Source of the DNA: Lachnospiraceae bacterium
GTDB taxonomy: Bacteria > Bacillota > Clostridia > Lachnospirales > Lachnospiraceae
Reading direction: 5' to 3'
Assembly (NCBI GenBank): GCA_017622845.1
Contig: JAGAQJ010000069.1
Location: 38,848-102,847, forward strand
Length of the DNA stretch: 64,000 nucleotides
Part shown: in pieces, positions 16,422-24,968 of the stretch
How positions within the stretch are numbered: position 1 is the first letter of the stretch
How the letters are laid out: each line of letters opens with the position of its first letter
Notes under the pieces: generated by a model
What the model was told of the DNA's origin: nothing
Databases searched by the model: none
Seen by the model: only the letters and a program-made list of their open reading frames with translations
Position numbers and translations under genes: made by a program

Positions 16422-17491
16422 GTCAGGAAATAAGCCTTTGGCAGGAGTTGGATATCCTTCCGGATTTGGACGTTTTGGACAGATTGTTAAGGGACCTTCT
16501 GCCCGGAAAGAATACAAGCTCAATGGATTTTATTGAGGACGTATTAAAGGGAAACTGGGTACTGGAGCCGGATTTGTTTTGGAGGTATCTTGTCAGTACC
16601 GTGTCAGGTGTGCTGGAGGGCTGGAAGCAGCTTTTCATATCGATTCTGGTGCTGTTTATACTGGCAGCCCTTGTCAGCAATCTGATGTCGGCTTTTAAAA
16701 ATGAAGGGGCCGCAAAGGCAGCAAGAACCTTTTTCATTATCTGCCAGCTTGTTGTGCTGATCAATGCATTTGGAGAGGTTCTCGAAATCGTTGACAGTAC
16801 CATGGCTCAAATGATTGAGTTTTTAAAACTGATGATTCCGGCATATATGATTTGTATTGCAGCGGCAGGGTCAGGACTTTCGGCACTGATTTTTTATAAG
16901 CTCCTCTTGGGATTTTTGTGTTTAATAGAAGGGATTGTGGCAGCATCACTCACTCCTGTTGTGGAAGGATATGTACTGCTCGGCGTGGTGGAGAGCATAT
17001 GGGGCGAGGAGCGTTTTAAGGGAATTATGGAACTGATTAAAAAAGCGATACAGTGGTTTTTGAAAACAATCATCGTGGTGATGTCAGGAAGCAGCATCCT
17101 GCAGGTAATCATAACGCCGGTTGTCGATAAGGCAAACAATGCCGTACTGCAGAAGACAGCCGGAGCGATTCCAGGGATAGGCGATATTGTTGAGTCGGTA
17201 TCGAGCGTGACGCTTGCGTCCGCGATTGCAGTAAAGAACAGTCTCGGCGTATTGATATTAGTGGTGCTTGTACTGCTGATAGCGGCGCCTGTTATTAAGT
17301 CCTTTATGATTCTGTTTGTTATTAAGGTAAGCGGCGCGCTCGGCGGATTATGCGGCGAGAAACAGATGACAAAATGTGTGGAATATATATCTGATGCAGG
17401 ATTTATGCTGCTCAAGATTCTGATTACAGTGACTACACTATTTTTTGTGACAATTGCGGCAGTCACAAATGCAACAAGCAGCGGACTGTAA
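16418..17491 (+). CDS. spoIIIAE: Stage III sporulation protein AE
   Basis: A 357-residue membrane protein with about eight hydrophobic segments, including FISILVLFILAALVSNLM, AYMICIAAAGSGLSALIF and GVLILVVLVLLIAAPVI. It shows family motifs such as GWKQLFISI, GIVAASLTPVVEGY and AIPGIGDIVESVSSVTLASA. It is thought to form the large membrane component of the feeding-tube channel. The start ATG overlaps the AD stop (ATGA). The N terminus (SQEISLWQELDILPDLD) is polar, and the first membrane segment begins only near residue 65. Bacillus SpoIIIAE instead has an N-terminal signal peptide and is longer. No alternative upstream start was found. Confidence 0.93.
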   Translation: MSQEISLWQELDILPDLDVLDRLLRDLLPGKNTSSMDFIEDVLKGNWVLEPDLFWRYLVSTVSGVLEGWKQLFISILVLFILAALVSNLMSAFKNEGAAKAARTFFIICQLVVLINAFGEVLEIVDSTMAQMIEFLKLMIPAYMICIAAAGSGLSALIFYKLLLGFLCLIEGIVAASLTPVVEGYVLLGVVESIWGEERFKGIMELIKKAIQWFLKTIIVVMSGSSILQVIITPVVDKANNAVLQKTAGAIPGIGDIVESVSSVTLASAIAVKNSLGVLILVVLVLLIAAPVIKSFMILFVIKVSGALGGLCGEKQMTKCVEYISDAGFMLLKILITVTTLFFVTIAAVTNATSSGL

Positions 17492-17541
17492 AGGATATTA
17501 AATAAATAACATACAATATTTAATCGGCAAGGGGTGAAACG

Positions 17542-17931
17542 ATGGAGGCTTTAGCTGTTGAAGTCAGGAGGCTGGTATATACTGTCATATGCTTTCAATG
17601 TCTGCTGCAGCTTACGGAGGGCAGTGCGTATCAGAAATATTTGAAGCTTTTTTCTTATCTGCTCACAATGTACATCTGCTGTAATGTGATATTTTCCTTT
17701 GCAGGGCAGGTTGAGAGCAGCTTTAGCGAAGCTGACAAGCTGTATGCGGGATGGGAGAAAGAGTGGAGGGCGATGACAGAGACAGAGCGTATTTACGAAG
17801 GCGGTGTTTCCTATGAAGAAAAGCTGTGGGACGATAAAATCATGAACGAAGCATATAGTGAATATAACAGCAGGAAGGAGAGTGCAGAAGATGCAGGAAA
17901 AGATTATGGGCATACTGAGGAAGATGATTAA
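17542..17931 (+). CDS. spoIIIAF: Stage III sporulation protein AF
   Basis: A 129-residue protein with two N-terminal membrane helices (about 10-26 and 36-55; VYTVICFQCLLQLTEG and LFSYLLTMYICCNVIFSF) and a short acidic cytoplasmic or intermembrane tail. Bacillus SpoIIIAF is distinctly longer, with a ring-building-like domain. Here that part is reduced to about 70 residues, so assignment relies on the membrane pattern and on the position between AE and AG. ATG 17542 has AGGGGTGAAACG upstream. The 3' end overlaps the spoIIIAG start by 41 bases. Confidence 0.85.
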   Translation: MEALAVEVRRLVYTVICFQCLLQLTEGSAYQKYLKLFSYLLTMYICCNVIFSFAGQVESSFSEADKLYAGWEKEWRAMTETERIYEGGVSYEEKLWDDKIMNEAYSEYNSRKESAEDAGKDYGHTEEDD

Positions 17932-18502
17932 CGGCGGCAGACCGCCCAAGGAAACGATGCTCATCATTTTTCTGAGCGGAATTTTGATTTTTGTCATCCT
18001 GCTGCCGACAGGAAAAGAAAACAGCAGCTATCAAAACAGGAAGAATCAGGACAGTAAAACATCAGCAGCTTCCGGCAGCGCGTCTGATACGGAGTACGCA
18101 ACGGCTGTGGGCGCGGAGGAGGCAGGTATTGATGAATACCGCAAGGGACTTGAGCGTGAGCTTGAGGATTTCCTGTCCAGCGTGGCAGGCGTGGGAGAGG
18201 TCAAGGTACTTATCTATATGAAGAATTCACAGGAGTATATTGTGGAAAAGAATACGCCTACGACAAGCAGCGTGAACGGAGACAGCAGTGATTTGACAAG
18301 AGATGAGACTACGGTGTATACGGTAAACGGAAACGGTGACGAGGTGCCGTTTGTCTCGCAGACAAAAAGTCCTGAAATTGACGGGGTGGTTGTGGCTGCC
18401 AAGGGAGCCTCCAATGAGACAGTTCGTGTGCAGATTGTCAGACTGGTGATGGCGCTTTATGGTGTAGAGGCAAATAAAGTAGAGGTTTTTGCAATGGGAT
18501 AA
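17891..18502 (+). CDS. spoIIIAG: Stage III sporulation protein AG
   Basis: A 203-residue single-pass protein. It has a short cytoplasmic N terminus, a membrane helix at about 25-40 (MLIIFLSGILIFVILL), a polar Ser/Asn-rich linker and a C-terminal ring-building domain (about 85-203) with LEDFLSSVAGVGEVKVLIYM and VVVAAKGASNETVRVQIVRLVMALYG. It resembles the large periplasmic ring of the SpoIIIA channel. ATG 17891 is chosen since AGGAAGGAG ends ten bases before it. An in-frame GTG at 17858 lacks a ribosome binding site. It overlaps spoIIIAF. Confidence 0.93.
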   Translation: MQEKIMGILRKMINGGRPPKETMLIIFLSGILIFVILLPTGKENSSYQNRKNQDSKTSAASGSASDTEYATAVGAEEAGIDEYRKGLERELEDFLSSVAGVGEVKVLIYMKNSQEYIVEKNTPTTSSVNGDSSDLTRDETTVYTVNGNGDEVPFVSQTKSPEIDGVVVAAKGASNETVRVQIVRLVMALYGVEANKVEVFAMG

Positions 18503-18587
18503 AAAATTGTAAGTCGTGAGTCTATTCGCAGGGTGTGCTGAATATGATAGAAGTAGCAAAGAGAAGCAATAGGAAGGATATGGTTTG

Positions 18588-19427
18588 GTGAAAAAAATAT
18601 TAAGAAAGAACCAGATTATGATTACGGCACTGGCAGTCATGATTGCAGTAGCAGGGTATCTGAACTTTGCCGGTACCAAGATTGGAGAGGAAGATTTTAT
18701 ATCTGTCGATGGAAGCAGCAGCGAGCTTACATATGAGATATCTGATGAGGATATGTATGCCATATCGCTCAGAGAAGATACTGAAGGAACCATTACGGAT
18801 TACTCGGAGTATGCGGCTGCAGCAGGAACGGATGGAGACATCATGAGTCTTGACACAGATGATGCGGCGATTACGGAAAATTATCTGAACAGCGACATGG
18901 ATACCGGTTTAGATAGCCCGGCTGTCACATCAGACACTTCGGCAGGCATGTCGTCGGCATTACAGGCAGCAGAGGATACGGACGGAGCGCTTGCCTCCAA
19001 CACAGATGAGACAGGAGCTAATGTCATCGAACAGGAAATTCCGGGAGAGGCTGTGTTTACAAGCGCATCAGGCGTTTCAACGCTTGCAGGAGCAAAGCTT
19101 TTAAAGGAACAGACCAGAGCGCAGAATAAGCAATCTCTCATGGAAATCATCAACAGCGAGGATTTGACAGAGGAGGCAAAAAAGGAAGCTGTCAACAGTA
19201 TGATTTCGCTTACGGAAACTGCCCAGAAGGAGTCGGATGCGCAGATGCTTCTTGAGGCAAAGGGCTTTACACAGGCTGTGGTAAGCATCAGCGGCGATTC
19301 GGCAGATGTTATGGTGGAGGCAGCAAGCCTTACCGAGGCACAAACTGCTCAGATTATAGACATTGTACAGAGAAAAACGGAGATTGCGGCGGAAAATATC
19401 ATCATAACGGTATCCGGCGCAGAATAA
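18588..19427 (+). CDS. spoIIIAH: Stage III sporulation protein AH
   Basis: A 279-residue single-pass protein, the mother-cell partner of SpoIIQ in the channel. It has an N-terminal helix (about 9-27, IMITALAVMIAVAGYLNF), a long acidic Ser/Thr/Asp-rich linker (about 30-170) and a C-terminal YscJ/FliF-like ring domain (about 185-279) with EAKGFTQAVVSISGDSADVMVE. The start is GTG 18588 giving MKKILRKNQ. A TTG at 18585 is also possible, and AGGAAGG lies 7-10 bases upstream. The linker is longer than in Bacillus. This is the last gene of the operon. A CTGTCCGCACC/GGTGTGGACAG stem at 19512-19566 lies downstream but has no T-run. Confidence 0.93.
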   Translation: MKKILRKNQIMITALAVMIAVAGYLNFAGTKIGEEDFISVDGSSSELTYEISDEDMYAISLREDTEGTITDYSEYAAAAGTDGDIMSLDTDDAAITENYLNSDMDTGLDSPAVTSDTSAGMSSALQAAEDTDGALASNTDETGANVIEQEIPGEAVFTSASGVSTLAGAKLLKEQTRAQNKQSLMEIINSEDLTEEAKKEAVNSMISLTETAQKESDAQMLLEAKGFTQAVVSISGDSADVMVEAASLTEAQTAQIIDIVQRKTEIAAENIIITVSGAE

Positions 19428-19633
19428 GGATTAGTGTTCACTCCCGGTCAGAGTAGAGGGAATTGTGCGCCAAAATGCTTGCCCTTTTGCATTTTGTGTG
19501 CATAAAGGTTGCTGTCCGCACCAAAAATATGTAACAAACTTCAAAATGTAATCGGGGTGTGGACAGTAACGAATAAAGATGTGGAATTAACGGAATAAAT
19601 GTGATATAATGTGCACGAAAGCAATGAGCAGTG

Positions 19634-19734
19634 CCGTTTGTTGTCTGTCAAAATGGGTGCTTGCAGACGTTTTTGACAGACAACAAACGGATAGGGCGAA
19701 GCCCGTGAACGAGGAAATGCGAAGCATTTTCGAG
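19634..19734. other. Large inverted repeat with trailing mini-hairpins before deoB
   Basis: The gap between spoIIIAH and deoB (19428-19858) is rich in structure. A 20-bp perfect stem joins 19634-19653 to 19671-19690 over a 17-base loop. It is followed by GGGC-GAA-GCCC (19694-19704) and AAATGC-GAA-GCATTT (19715-19729), both of the very stable GCGAAGC mini-hairpin type. Neither strand has a T-run after the large stem. The sequence TGATATAAT, an extended -10 promoter element, occurs three times across the gap (ending at 19610, 19760 and 19823). A CAAAATGC/GCATTTTG hairpin lies at 19471-19496. Confidence 0.6.
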
Positions 19735-19814
19735 TGTCACTGCGAAGTTCATGATATAATGAGCCTTGCGGACACCGACATAAGGCGAAAAAAACATGGA
19801 GACGTCAGTCGACA

Positions 19815-19823
19815 TGATATAAT
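19815..19823 (+). promoter_or_regulatory. Extended -10 promoter element of deoB
   Basis: TGATATAAT places a perfect TATAAT at 19818-19823 with a TGn extension, 35 bases before the deoB ATG. No good -35 is visible at 17 bases, which is acceptable for an extended -10 promoter. Identical elements lie at 19602-19610 and 19752-19760. Confidence 0.5.
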
Positions 19824-19858
19824 AATTGGAAATACGAATTTTACAGAAAGGGTCACTT

Positions 19859-21043
19859 ATGAAGAGAGTATTTTTGATTGTCTTAGACAGTTTTGGAATC
19901 GGTGAGATGGAGGACGCGGAAGCCTATGGAGATAAGGGAACCAATACCATAGGCTCCGTTTCAACGAGCGATTATTTTTACGTACCGAACCTCAAAAAGC
20001 TGGGACTTTTTAATATTGAAGGCGTTCATTGTAAAAACCAGGAGAAGACAGAGGCTCCGCTTGCGGCAATTGCAAGAATGAAGGAGGCTTCGAGAGGAAA
20101 AGACACAACCATAGGACATTGGGAAATCGCAGGCATAATATCGGAAAATCCCCTGCCGACCTATCCAAACGGATTCCCGAAGGCGGTACTTGATGAGTTT
20201 ACAAGGCTGACCGGAAGGGGGGTACTCTGCAACAAGCCTTACTCAGGAACAGAGGTCATCCGAGATTACGGCGATGAGCATGTAAAGACCGGAGATTTGA
20301 TAGTATACACATCAGCGGACAGCGTATTTCAGATTGCTGCCCATGAGGAGGTTGTACCATTAGAGACATTGTATGACTACTGCAGAAAAGCAAGAGCCAT
20401 GCTGCAGGGAGAACACGGCGTAGGGCGCGTGATAGCACGGCCGTTTACAGGTGGGTCCGGAAATTATACCAGAACTGCGCATCGCCATGATTACTCGCTG
20501 CTGCCGCCGCGTACAACCATGCTTGACCAGCTCAAGGAAGCAGGGAAAGATGTGATTGCAGTCGGCAAAATTTATGATATTTTTGCAGGCAAGGGTATCA
20601 CGGAGTTTGTGTATACCAGTGGAAATGCAGAGGGAATCGAGCGTACCATCGAATATCTGGATAAAGATTTTGAAGGTCTTTGCTTTATCAATCTTGTTGA
20701 CTATGATATGCTGTATGGACACCGCAGAGATATCGACGGTTATGCCAAGGCGATGACTTATTTTGATGAAAAGCTTCCTGAAATCATAGGAAAGCTTCGG
20801 GAAGACGATGTGCTGATGATTACGGCTGACCATGGCTGTGATCCGGCATATACGGCGACAACAGACCATACAAGAGAGTATACGCCGTTTCTGATGTATG
20901 GTAAAAAGATAGAACCGGTAAATTACGGTACCAGAGAGACTTTTTCCGATATTGCGGCTACGGTGCTTGATTATTTCGGCGTGGACAAGCAGGTGTCCGG
21001 CACTAGTGTGCTGCCATCTGGTAATTATGGTAAAGAGTGCTGA
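19859..21043 (+). CDS. deoB: Phosphopentomutase
   Basis: A 394-residue enzyme of the alkaline-phosphatase superfamily that interconverts ribose-1-phosphate and ribose-5-phosphate, and the deoxy forms, in nucleoside salvage. Metal-binding and catalytic motifs are present: LDSFGIGEMEDA (about 8-19), DTTIGHWEIAG (about 82-92, with the phosphorylated Thr), FINLVDYDMLYGHRRD, TADHGCDPAYTATTDHTREYTP. ATG 19859 follows GAAAGGG. An earlier in-frame ATG (19826) sits inside the promoter region. It is the first gene after the spoIIIA operon, where Bacillus has accBC. Confidence 0.96.
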   Translation: MKRVFLIVLDSFGIGEMEDAEAYGDKGTNTIGSVSTSDYFYVPNLKKLGLFNIEGVHCKNQEKTEAPLAAIARMKEASRGKDTTIGHWEIAGIISENPLPTYPNGFPKAVLDEFTRLTGRGVLCNKPYSGTEVIRDYGDEHVKTGDLIVYTSADSVFQIAAHEEVVPLETLYDYCRKARAMLQGEHGVGRVIARPFTGGSGNYTRTAHRHDYSLLPPRTTMLDQLKEAGKDVIAVGKIYDIFAGKGITEFVYTSGNAEGIERTIEYLDKDFEGLCFINLVDYDMLYGHRRDIDGYAKAMTYFDEKLPEIIGKLREDDVLMITADHGCDPAYTATTDHTREYTPFLMYGKKIEPVNYGTRETFSDIAATVLDYFGVDKQVSGTSVLPSGNYGKEC

Positions 21044-21121
21044 TTACCATAAATTACAAGTGGTCAGTACACTGGCATGTATAATACAGGTGTTAATAAT
21101 GAATGGACGGAGGATACACAA

Positions 21122-22717
21122 GTGAGTAATATTGCAGAGGAAATTAATAAGAGGAGAACTTTTGCCATTATATCGCATCCCGATGCTGGTAAGACGACCC
21201 TGACTGAGAAATTTTTGCTATATGGAGGAGCCATCAATCTTGCCGGAAGCGTAAAGGGCAAGGCAACTGCAAGGCATGCGGTTTCTGACTGGATGGAGAT
21301 AGAAAAGGAGAGAGGTATCTCTGTTACGTCCTCCGTTCTGCAGTTCAACTATGACGGTTACTGTATCAATATCCTTGATACGCCGGGACATCAGGATTTC
21401 TCGGAGGATACTTATCGAACATTGATGGCGGCGGATTCGGCAGTTATGGTAATAGATGCGTCAAAGGGTGTTGAGGCACAGACAAGAAAGCTTTTCAAGG
21501 TCTGCGGCATGAGAGGAATCCCCATTTTTACCTTTATCAACAAGATGGACAGAGATGCCAATGATACCTTTGAGCTCCTTGATGAGATTGAGAAAGAGCT
21601 TGGAATTGCCACTTGTCCGGTCAACTGGCCGATTGGTTCAGGAAAGCGTTTTAAGGGAGTATATGACAGACATGATAACCATGTGCTGACTTTTTCCGAT
21701 ACGCAGAAGGGCACCAGAGAAGGAGAGACAACAGTAATACCAATGGACGACGAGGCGCAATTGCTTTCCAATATCGGTGAGGAAGCGCTTTCTGTTCTTC
21801 GCGATGAGATTGAGCTTCTTGACGGTGCGAGTGCAGAGTTTGACATTGAGGAGGTAAGAAAAGGAAAGCTTACTCCTGTATTTTTTGGCTCGGCGCTTAC
21901 GAATTTCGGTGTGGAGGTATTTTTGCAGAACTTCCTGAAAATGGCGACAACGCCGCTTCCGAGAATCTCCCAGGGCGAAAGCATCGACCCTGTAAATAAT
22001 GGTTTTTCAGCTTTTGTGTTTAAAATACAGGCGAATATGAACAAGGCACACCGCGACCGGGTAGCCTTTATGCGAATCTGCTCAGGCAAATTCGATGCAA
22101 GCCAGGAGGTGAAGCATGTTCAGGGCGGCAAGGTGATGAGGCTTTCACAGCCGCAGCAGATTATGGCGGATGAGAGAAAAATTTTAAGCGAGGCATATGC
22201 AGGTGACATTATCGGCGTATTTGATCCAGGCATTTTCTCCATCGGCGACACGGTATGTGCACCTAAGGACAATATCTGCTATGAAGGCATACCCACCTTT
22301 GCACCGGAGCATTTTGCAAGAGTACGTCAGATTGACACGATGAAACGAAAGCAGTTTATCAAGGGCGTCAATCAGATTGCACAGGAGGGTGCGATTCAGA
22401 TTTTTCAGGAATTTAATACCGGTATGGAGGAAATCATTGTAGGCGTTGTCGGCGTGCTGCAGTTTGATGTCTTAAAATACCGTCTGGAAAATGAGTATAA
22501 TGTTGAAATTAAGCTTGAGCCGCTTCCGTATGAGTATATCCGATGGATAGAGAACAAGGACGAGATTGATTTGAACAAGCTTTCAGGAACCTCCGATATG
22601 AAGAAAATACAAGACCTCAAGGGAAATCCGCTGCTTCTGTTTATCAATCAGTGGAGCATTGGCATGACAATCGACAGAAACAAAGGTCTTGTGCTTTCGG
22701 AGTTCGGCAGGAATTAG
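21122..22717 (+). CDS. prfC: Peptide chain release factor 3
   Basis: A 531-residue translational GTPase that recycles RF1/RF2 after peptide release. GTP-binding motifs are SHPDAGKTTLTEK (about 18-30), DTPGHQDFSEDTYRTL and INKMDRD. RF3-specific features include DWMEIEKERGISVTSSV and the C-terminal domain with GVVGVLQFDVLKYRLENEYNVE. GTG 21122 is taken as start because GGAGG sits eight bases upstream and the next residues SNIAEEINKRRTFAIISHPDAGKT match the family. The 79-base gap after deoB contains GTCAGTACAC, a 10-mer also present near 594 and 60499. RF3 is not universal in Clostridia. Confidence 0.95.
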   Translation: MSNIAEEINKRRTFAIISHPDAGKTTLTEKFLLYGGAINLAGSVKGKATARHAVSDWMEIEKERGISVTSSVLQFNYDGYCINILDTPGHQDFSEDTYRTLMAADSAVMVIDASKGVEAQTRKLFKVCGMRGIPIFTFINKMDRDANDTFELLDEIEKELGIATCPVNWPIGSGKRFKGVYDRHDNHVLTFSDTQKGTREGETTVIPMDDEAQLLSNIGEEALSVLRDEIELLDGASAEFDIEEVRKGKLTPVFFGSALTNFGVEVFLQNFLKMATTPLPRISQGESIDPVNNGFSAFVFKIQANMNKAHRDRVAFMRICSGKFDASQEVKHVQGGKVMRLSQPQQIMADERKILSEAYAGDIIGVFDPGIFSIGDTVCAPKDNICYEGIPTFAPEHFARVRQIDTMKRKQFIKGVNQIAQEGAIQIFQEFNTGMEEIIVGVVGVLQFDVLKYRLENEYNVEIKLEPLPYEYIRWIENKDEIDLNKLSGTSDMKKIQDLKGNPLLLFINQWSIGMTIDRNKGLVLSEFGRN

Positions 22718-22729
22718 TATGAAATAAAT

Positions 22730-23971
22730 ATGGAGTATAAATGGCAGTTGATGAGAAAAAAAGCAGCATTAGGGATAATTCTGCTGTGCGGCGCGGCAAT
22801 GCTGGCACAGGGCTGCTCCGATATGGAGGAGTTCCGGAATTATATACAGGAGGAAACGCACACATATGAGCCGGAGATGCCAAAGCTTGAGGAGACAAGT
22901 ACGGAGCCTCTGACGCAGGGACAGCAGGAGGAAGAGGAGGGACAGCACAGTGGGGAGGTATCTGCGCTTTATTATGCATATCATTGCCTTGATGAAGAAA
23001 AGCAGAAGCTTTACCTTGAAATGCTTGATGCAATGACCGGCATGGAGAGCGATGTGCGCCTTTCAACTGTGGACAAGTCGGTTCTGGAGCAGGTATTTTC
23101 CTGTGTGATGAATGATCATCCGGAGCTGTTTTACGTGGAAGGATATCAATATACGGAGTATACCTTTGGCAGTACAACAACAAGTATTACTTTTAGCGGG
23201 ACTTACTCTATGACAAAGGAACAAGTGCAGCAGACAGGCGCATTGATTGATCAGAAAATCGAGGAATGCTTTCGCCAGATGCCGGAGGAAGAGGATGAGT
23301 ACGGCACAGTGAAGTATTTATACGAGTGGCTGATCAACCAAACGGAGTATGACAAGAATGTGGAGAATAATCAAAATATCTGCTCTGTATTTCTGCAGGG
23401 AAGGAGTGTGTGTCAGGGCTATGCCAAGGCAATGCAGTATATGCTTCAAAGGGCGCAGATACAATGCCTGGTTGTCACAGGCTTTACAAACGGCGAGCGG
23501 CATGGCTGGAATCTGGTACGTGTAAATGGGGCGTATTACTATCTTGATCCGACATGGGGAGATGCTTCTTATGCCTCCGGTACGGCAGACGGAGCGGCAG
23601 AAGGCTTTTTCCCGTCAATTAATTATGATTATTTTCTGGTGACGACAGACGAGCTGACAAGGACACATTCCTTTGAGATGGTCGTAGAGCTTCCGCAGTG
23701 TACTGAAATCAAAGATAATTATTTCGTGCGCGAGGGCTTGTATTTTGAAAGCTATGATGAAGACCGTCTTGCGCTTATTTTTGGCAGTGAGGCAGCGCAT
23801 GCGGCAGGGTACGTGACATTAAAGTGCAGCAGCAGCGAGTGTTATGCCCGGATGGTGCAAAATCTGATAGAAGAACAGAAGATATTTCAGTACATAACCA
23901 GGCAAGGCTCCAGTATCGCGTACACTTCCAATGAAAAGCAGCGCACAATCAGCTTTTGGAATATATATTAG
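22730..23971 (+). CDS. Transglutaminase-like lipoprotein
   Basis: A protein of up to 413 residues. The N terminus has a lipoprotein signal (hydrophobic LGIILLCGAAML, then AQGC as the lipobox Cys). About 35-75 is an acidic linker. The C-terminal half carries a transglutaminase-like papain fold with the triad in GRSVCQGYAKAMQYM (Cys), GERHGWNLVRVNG (His) and YYLDPTWGD (Asp). The partner is unknown. Related Clostridial proteins are thought to be surface proteases or cross-linkers. The start is uncertain: ATG 22730 or the second ATG at 22751, which gives the more typical MRKKAALGI signal. It lies 12 bases after prfC. No terminator is evident, though a promoter for the next gene follows. Confidence 0.82.
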   Translation: MEYKWQLMRKKAALGIILLCGAAMLAQGCSDMEEFRNYIQEETHTYEPEMPKLEETSTEPLTQGQQEEEEGQHSGEVSALYYAYHCLDEEKQKLYLEMLDAMTGMESDVRLSTVDKSVLEQVFSCVMNDHPELFYVEGYQYTEYTFGSTTTSITFSGTYSMTKEQVQQTGALIDQKIEECFRQMPEEEDEYGTVKYLYEWLINQTEYDKNVENNQNICSVFLQGRSVCQGYAKAMQYMLQRAQIQCLVVTGFTNGERHGWNLVRVNGAYYYLDPTWGDASYASGTADGAAEGFFPSINYDYFLVTTDELTRTHSFEMVVELPQCTEIKDNYFVREGLYFESYDEDRLALIFGSEAAHAAGYVTLKCSSSECYARMVQNLIEEQKIFQYITRQGSSIAYTSNEKQRTISFWNIY

Positions 23972-24021
23972 TTTCTTTGGAAAAATATAAATGGAAACAG
24001 CAATACGCCAAACTTTATGCT

Positions 24022-24049
24022 TTGCAAAGCTTAAGTGTTTTGATATAAT
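24022..24049 (+). promoter_or_regulatory. Sigma-A promoter of the gls24-nusB-xseA... operon
   Basis: TTGCAA (24022-24027), a 16-base spacer and an extended TGATATAAT whose TATAAT is at 24044-24049. A small GCAACTA/TAGTTGC hairpin (24060-24086) lies at the very start of the predicted transcript. Confidence 0.65.
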
Positions 24050-24119
24050 GGAAAAAAGTGCAACTATGAAGGAACTCAGTAGTTGCGAAGATTATCAGGA
24101 ACATACAGGAGGTTAAGCC

Positions 24120-24503
24120 ATGGAAAAGGAAATGGAAAAAGGCAGCTACATGATTGATAACGAAGAATTTGGTACAGTAAAGATTGCAAATGATGTTGTA
24201 GCCATGATTGCGGGACTTGCAGCAACCGAGGTAGAGGGCGTAAGCGCTATGGTCGGAAATATTCCCAATGAGCTGATGGGCAAGGTTGGCATGAAGAAGC
24301 AGACAAAGGGCGTTAAGATTGACATTCTTGACGGCAATGTATCCGTAGAGCTTGCAGTTACGTTAGAATACGGCTTCAACATTCCGACCACCTGCAATAA
24401 GGTACAGGAGAAGGTAAAGAACGCGATTGAGACAATGACAGGCTTTACGGTTTCTGATGTCAATATCAGAATTGTAGGCATTCAAATGGCAGAAAGCAAA
24501 TAA
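24120..24503 (+). CDS. Asp23/Gls24 family envelope-stress protein (YqhY-like)
   Basis: A 127-residue Asp23/Gls24 (DUF322) protein. The signature is GTVKIANDVVAMIAGLAATEVEGVSAM near residues 17-43, then VSVELAVTLEYGFNIPTTCNKVQEKVKNAIETMTGF. In Firmicutes this gene (yqhY) lies just before nusB and its loss in Bacillus disturbs acetyl-CoA carboxylase regulation. Its biochemical role is not settled. ATG 24120 has AGGAGG eight bases upstream. It opens the operon that continues with nusB (20-base gap) and probably runs through recN. Confidence 0.9.
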   Translation: MEKEMEKGSYMIDNEEFGTVKIANDVVAMIAGLAATEVEGVSAMVGNIPNELMGKVGMKKQTKGVKIDILDGNVSVELAVTLEYGFNIPTTCNKVQEKVKNAIETMTGFTVSDVNIRIVGIQMAESK

Positions 24504-24523
24504 ACAAATTAAGGAAAAGACAA

Positions 24524-24931
24524 ATGAGCAGACGAGAGCTTAGAGAACAGATATTCAAATTCATATTCAGGATTGAATTTAATGAGAAGGAAGAAATGCC
24601 GGAACAGGAGCAGCTTTTCTTTGAAAGCTTCGAGATGGAAGAGCAGCAGATTAAGGACGAGGACGCAGAATATATTTCAGCCAAAAGCAATAAGATTATA
24701 GAAAAAATCGATGAGATTGACGAGATGATTAACAAGCAGGCAAAGGGCTGGACTACGCAGAGAATGGGAAAAGTAGACCTTACGATTCTCAGGCTTGCAG
24801 TGTATGAAATCGTCTTTGATGAGGATGTGCCTACAGGCGTTGCAATCAATGAGGCAGTCGAGCTTGCCAAGAGATTCGGTCAGGAGGAGTCTTCAGGCTT
24901 TGTCAATGGAGTGCTTGCAAAGTTTGCATAG
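24524..24931 (+). CDS. nusB: Transcription antitermination factor NusB
   Basis: A 135-residue all-helical NusB. SRRELREQIFKFIFRIEF at the N terminus is basic, as needed for boxA RNA binding. RMGKVDLTILRLAVYEIVFDEDVPTGVAINEAVELAKRFGQEESSGFVNGVLA near the C terminus is the family core. With NusE/S10 it promotes processive rRNA transcription. The start ATG lies 20 bases downstream of the gls24-like gene with AAGGAAAAG upstream. folD, which separates nusB and xseA in Bacillus, is absent. xseA starts 37 bases later. Confidence 0.94.
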   Translation: MSRRELREQIFKFIFRIEFNEKEEMPEQEQLFFESFEMEEQQIKDEDAEYISAKSNKIIEKIDEIDEMINKQAKGWTTQRMGKVDLTILRLAVYEIVFDEDVPTGVAINEAVELAKRFGQEESSGFVNGVLAKFA

Positions 24932-24968
24932 AAGCCCTCCCCATAGATAAAGATATGGAGGCATCGTT

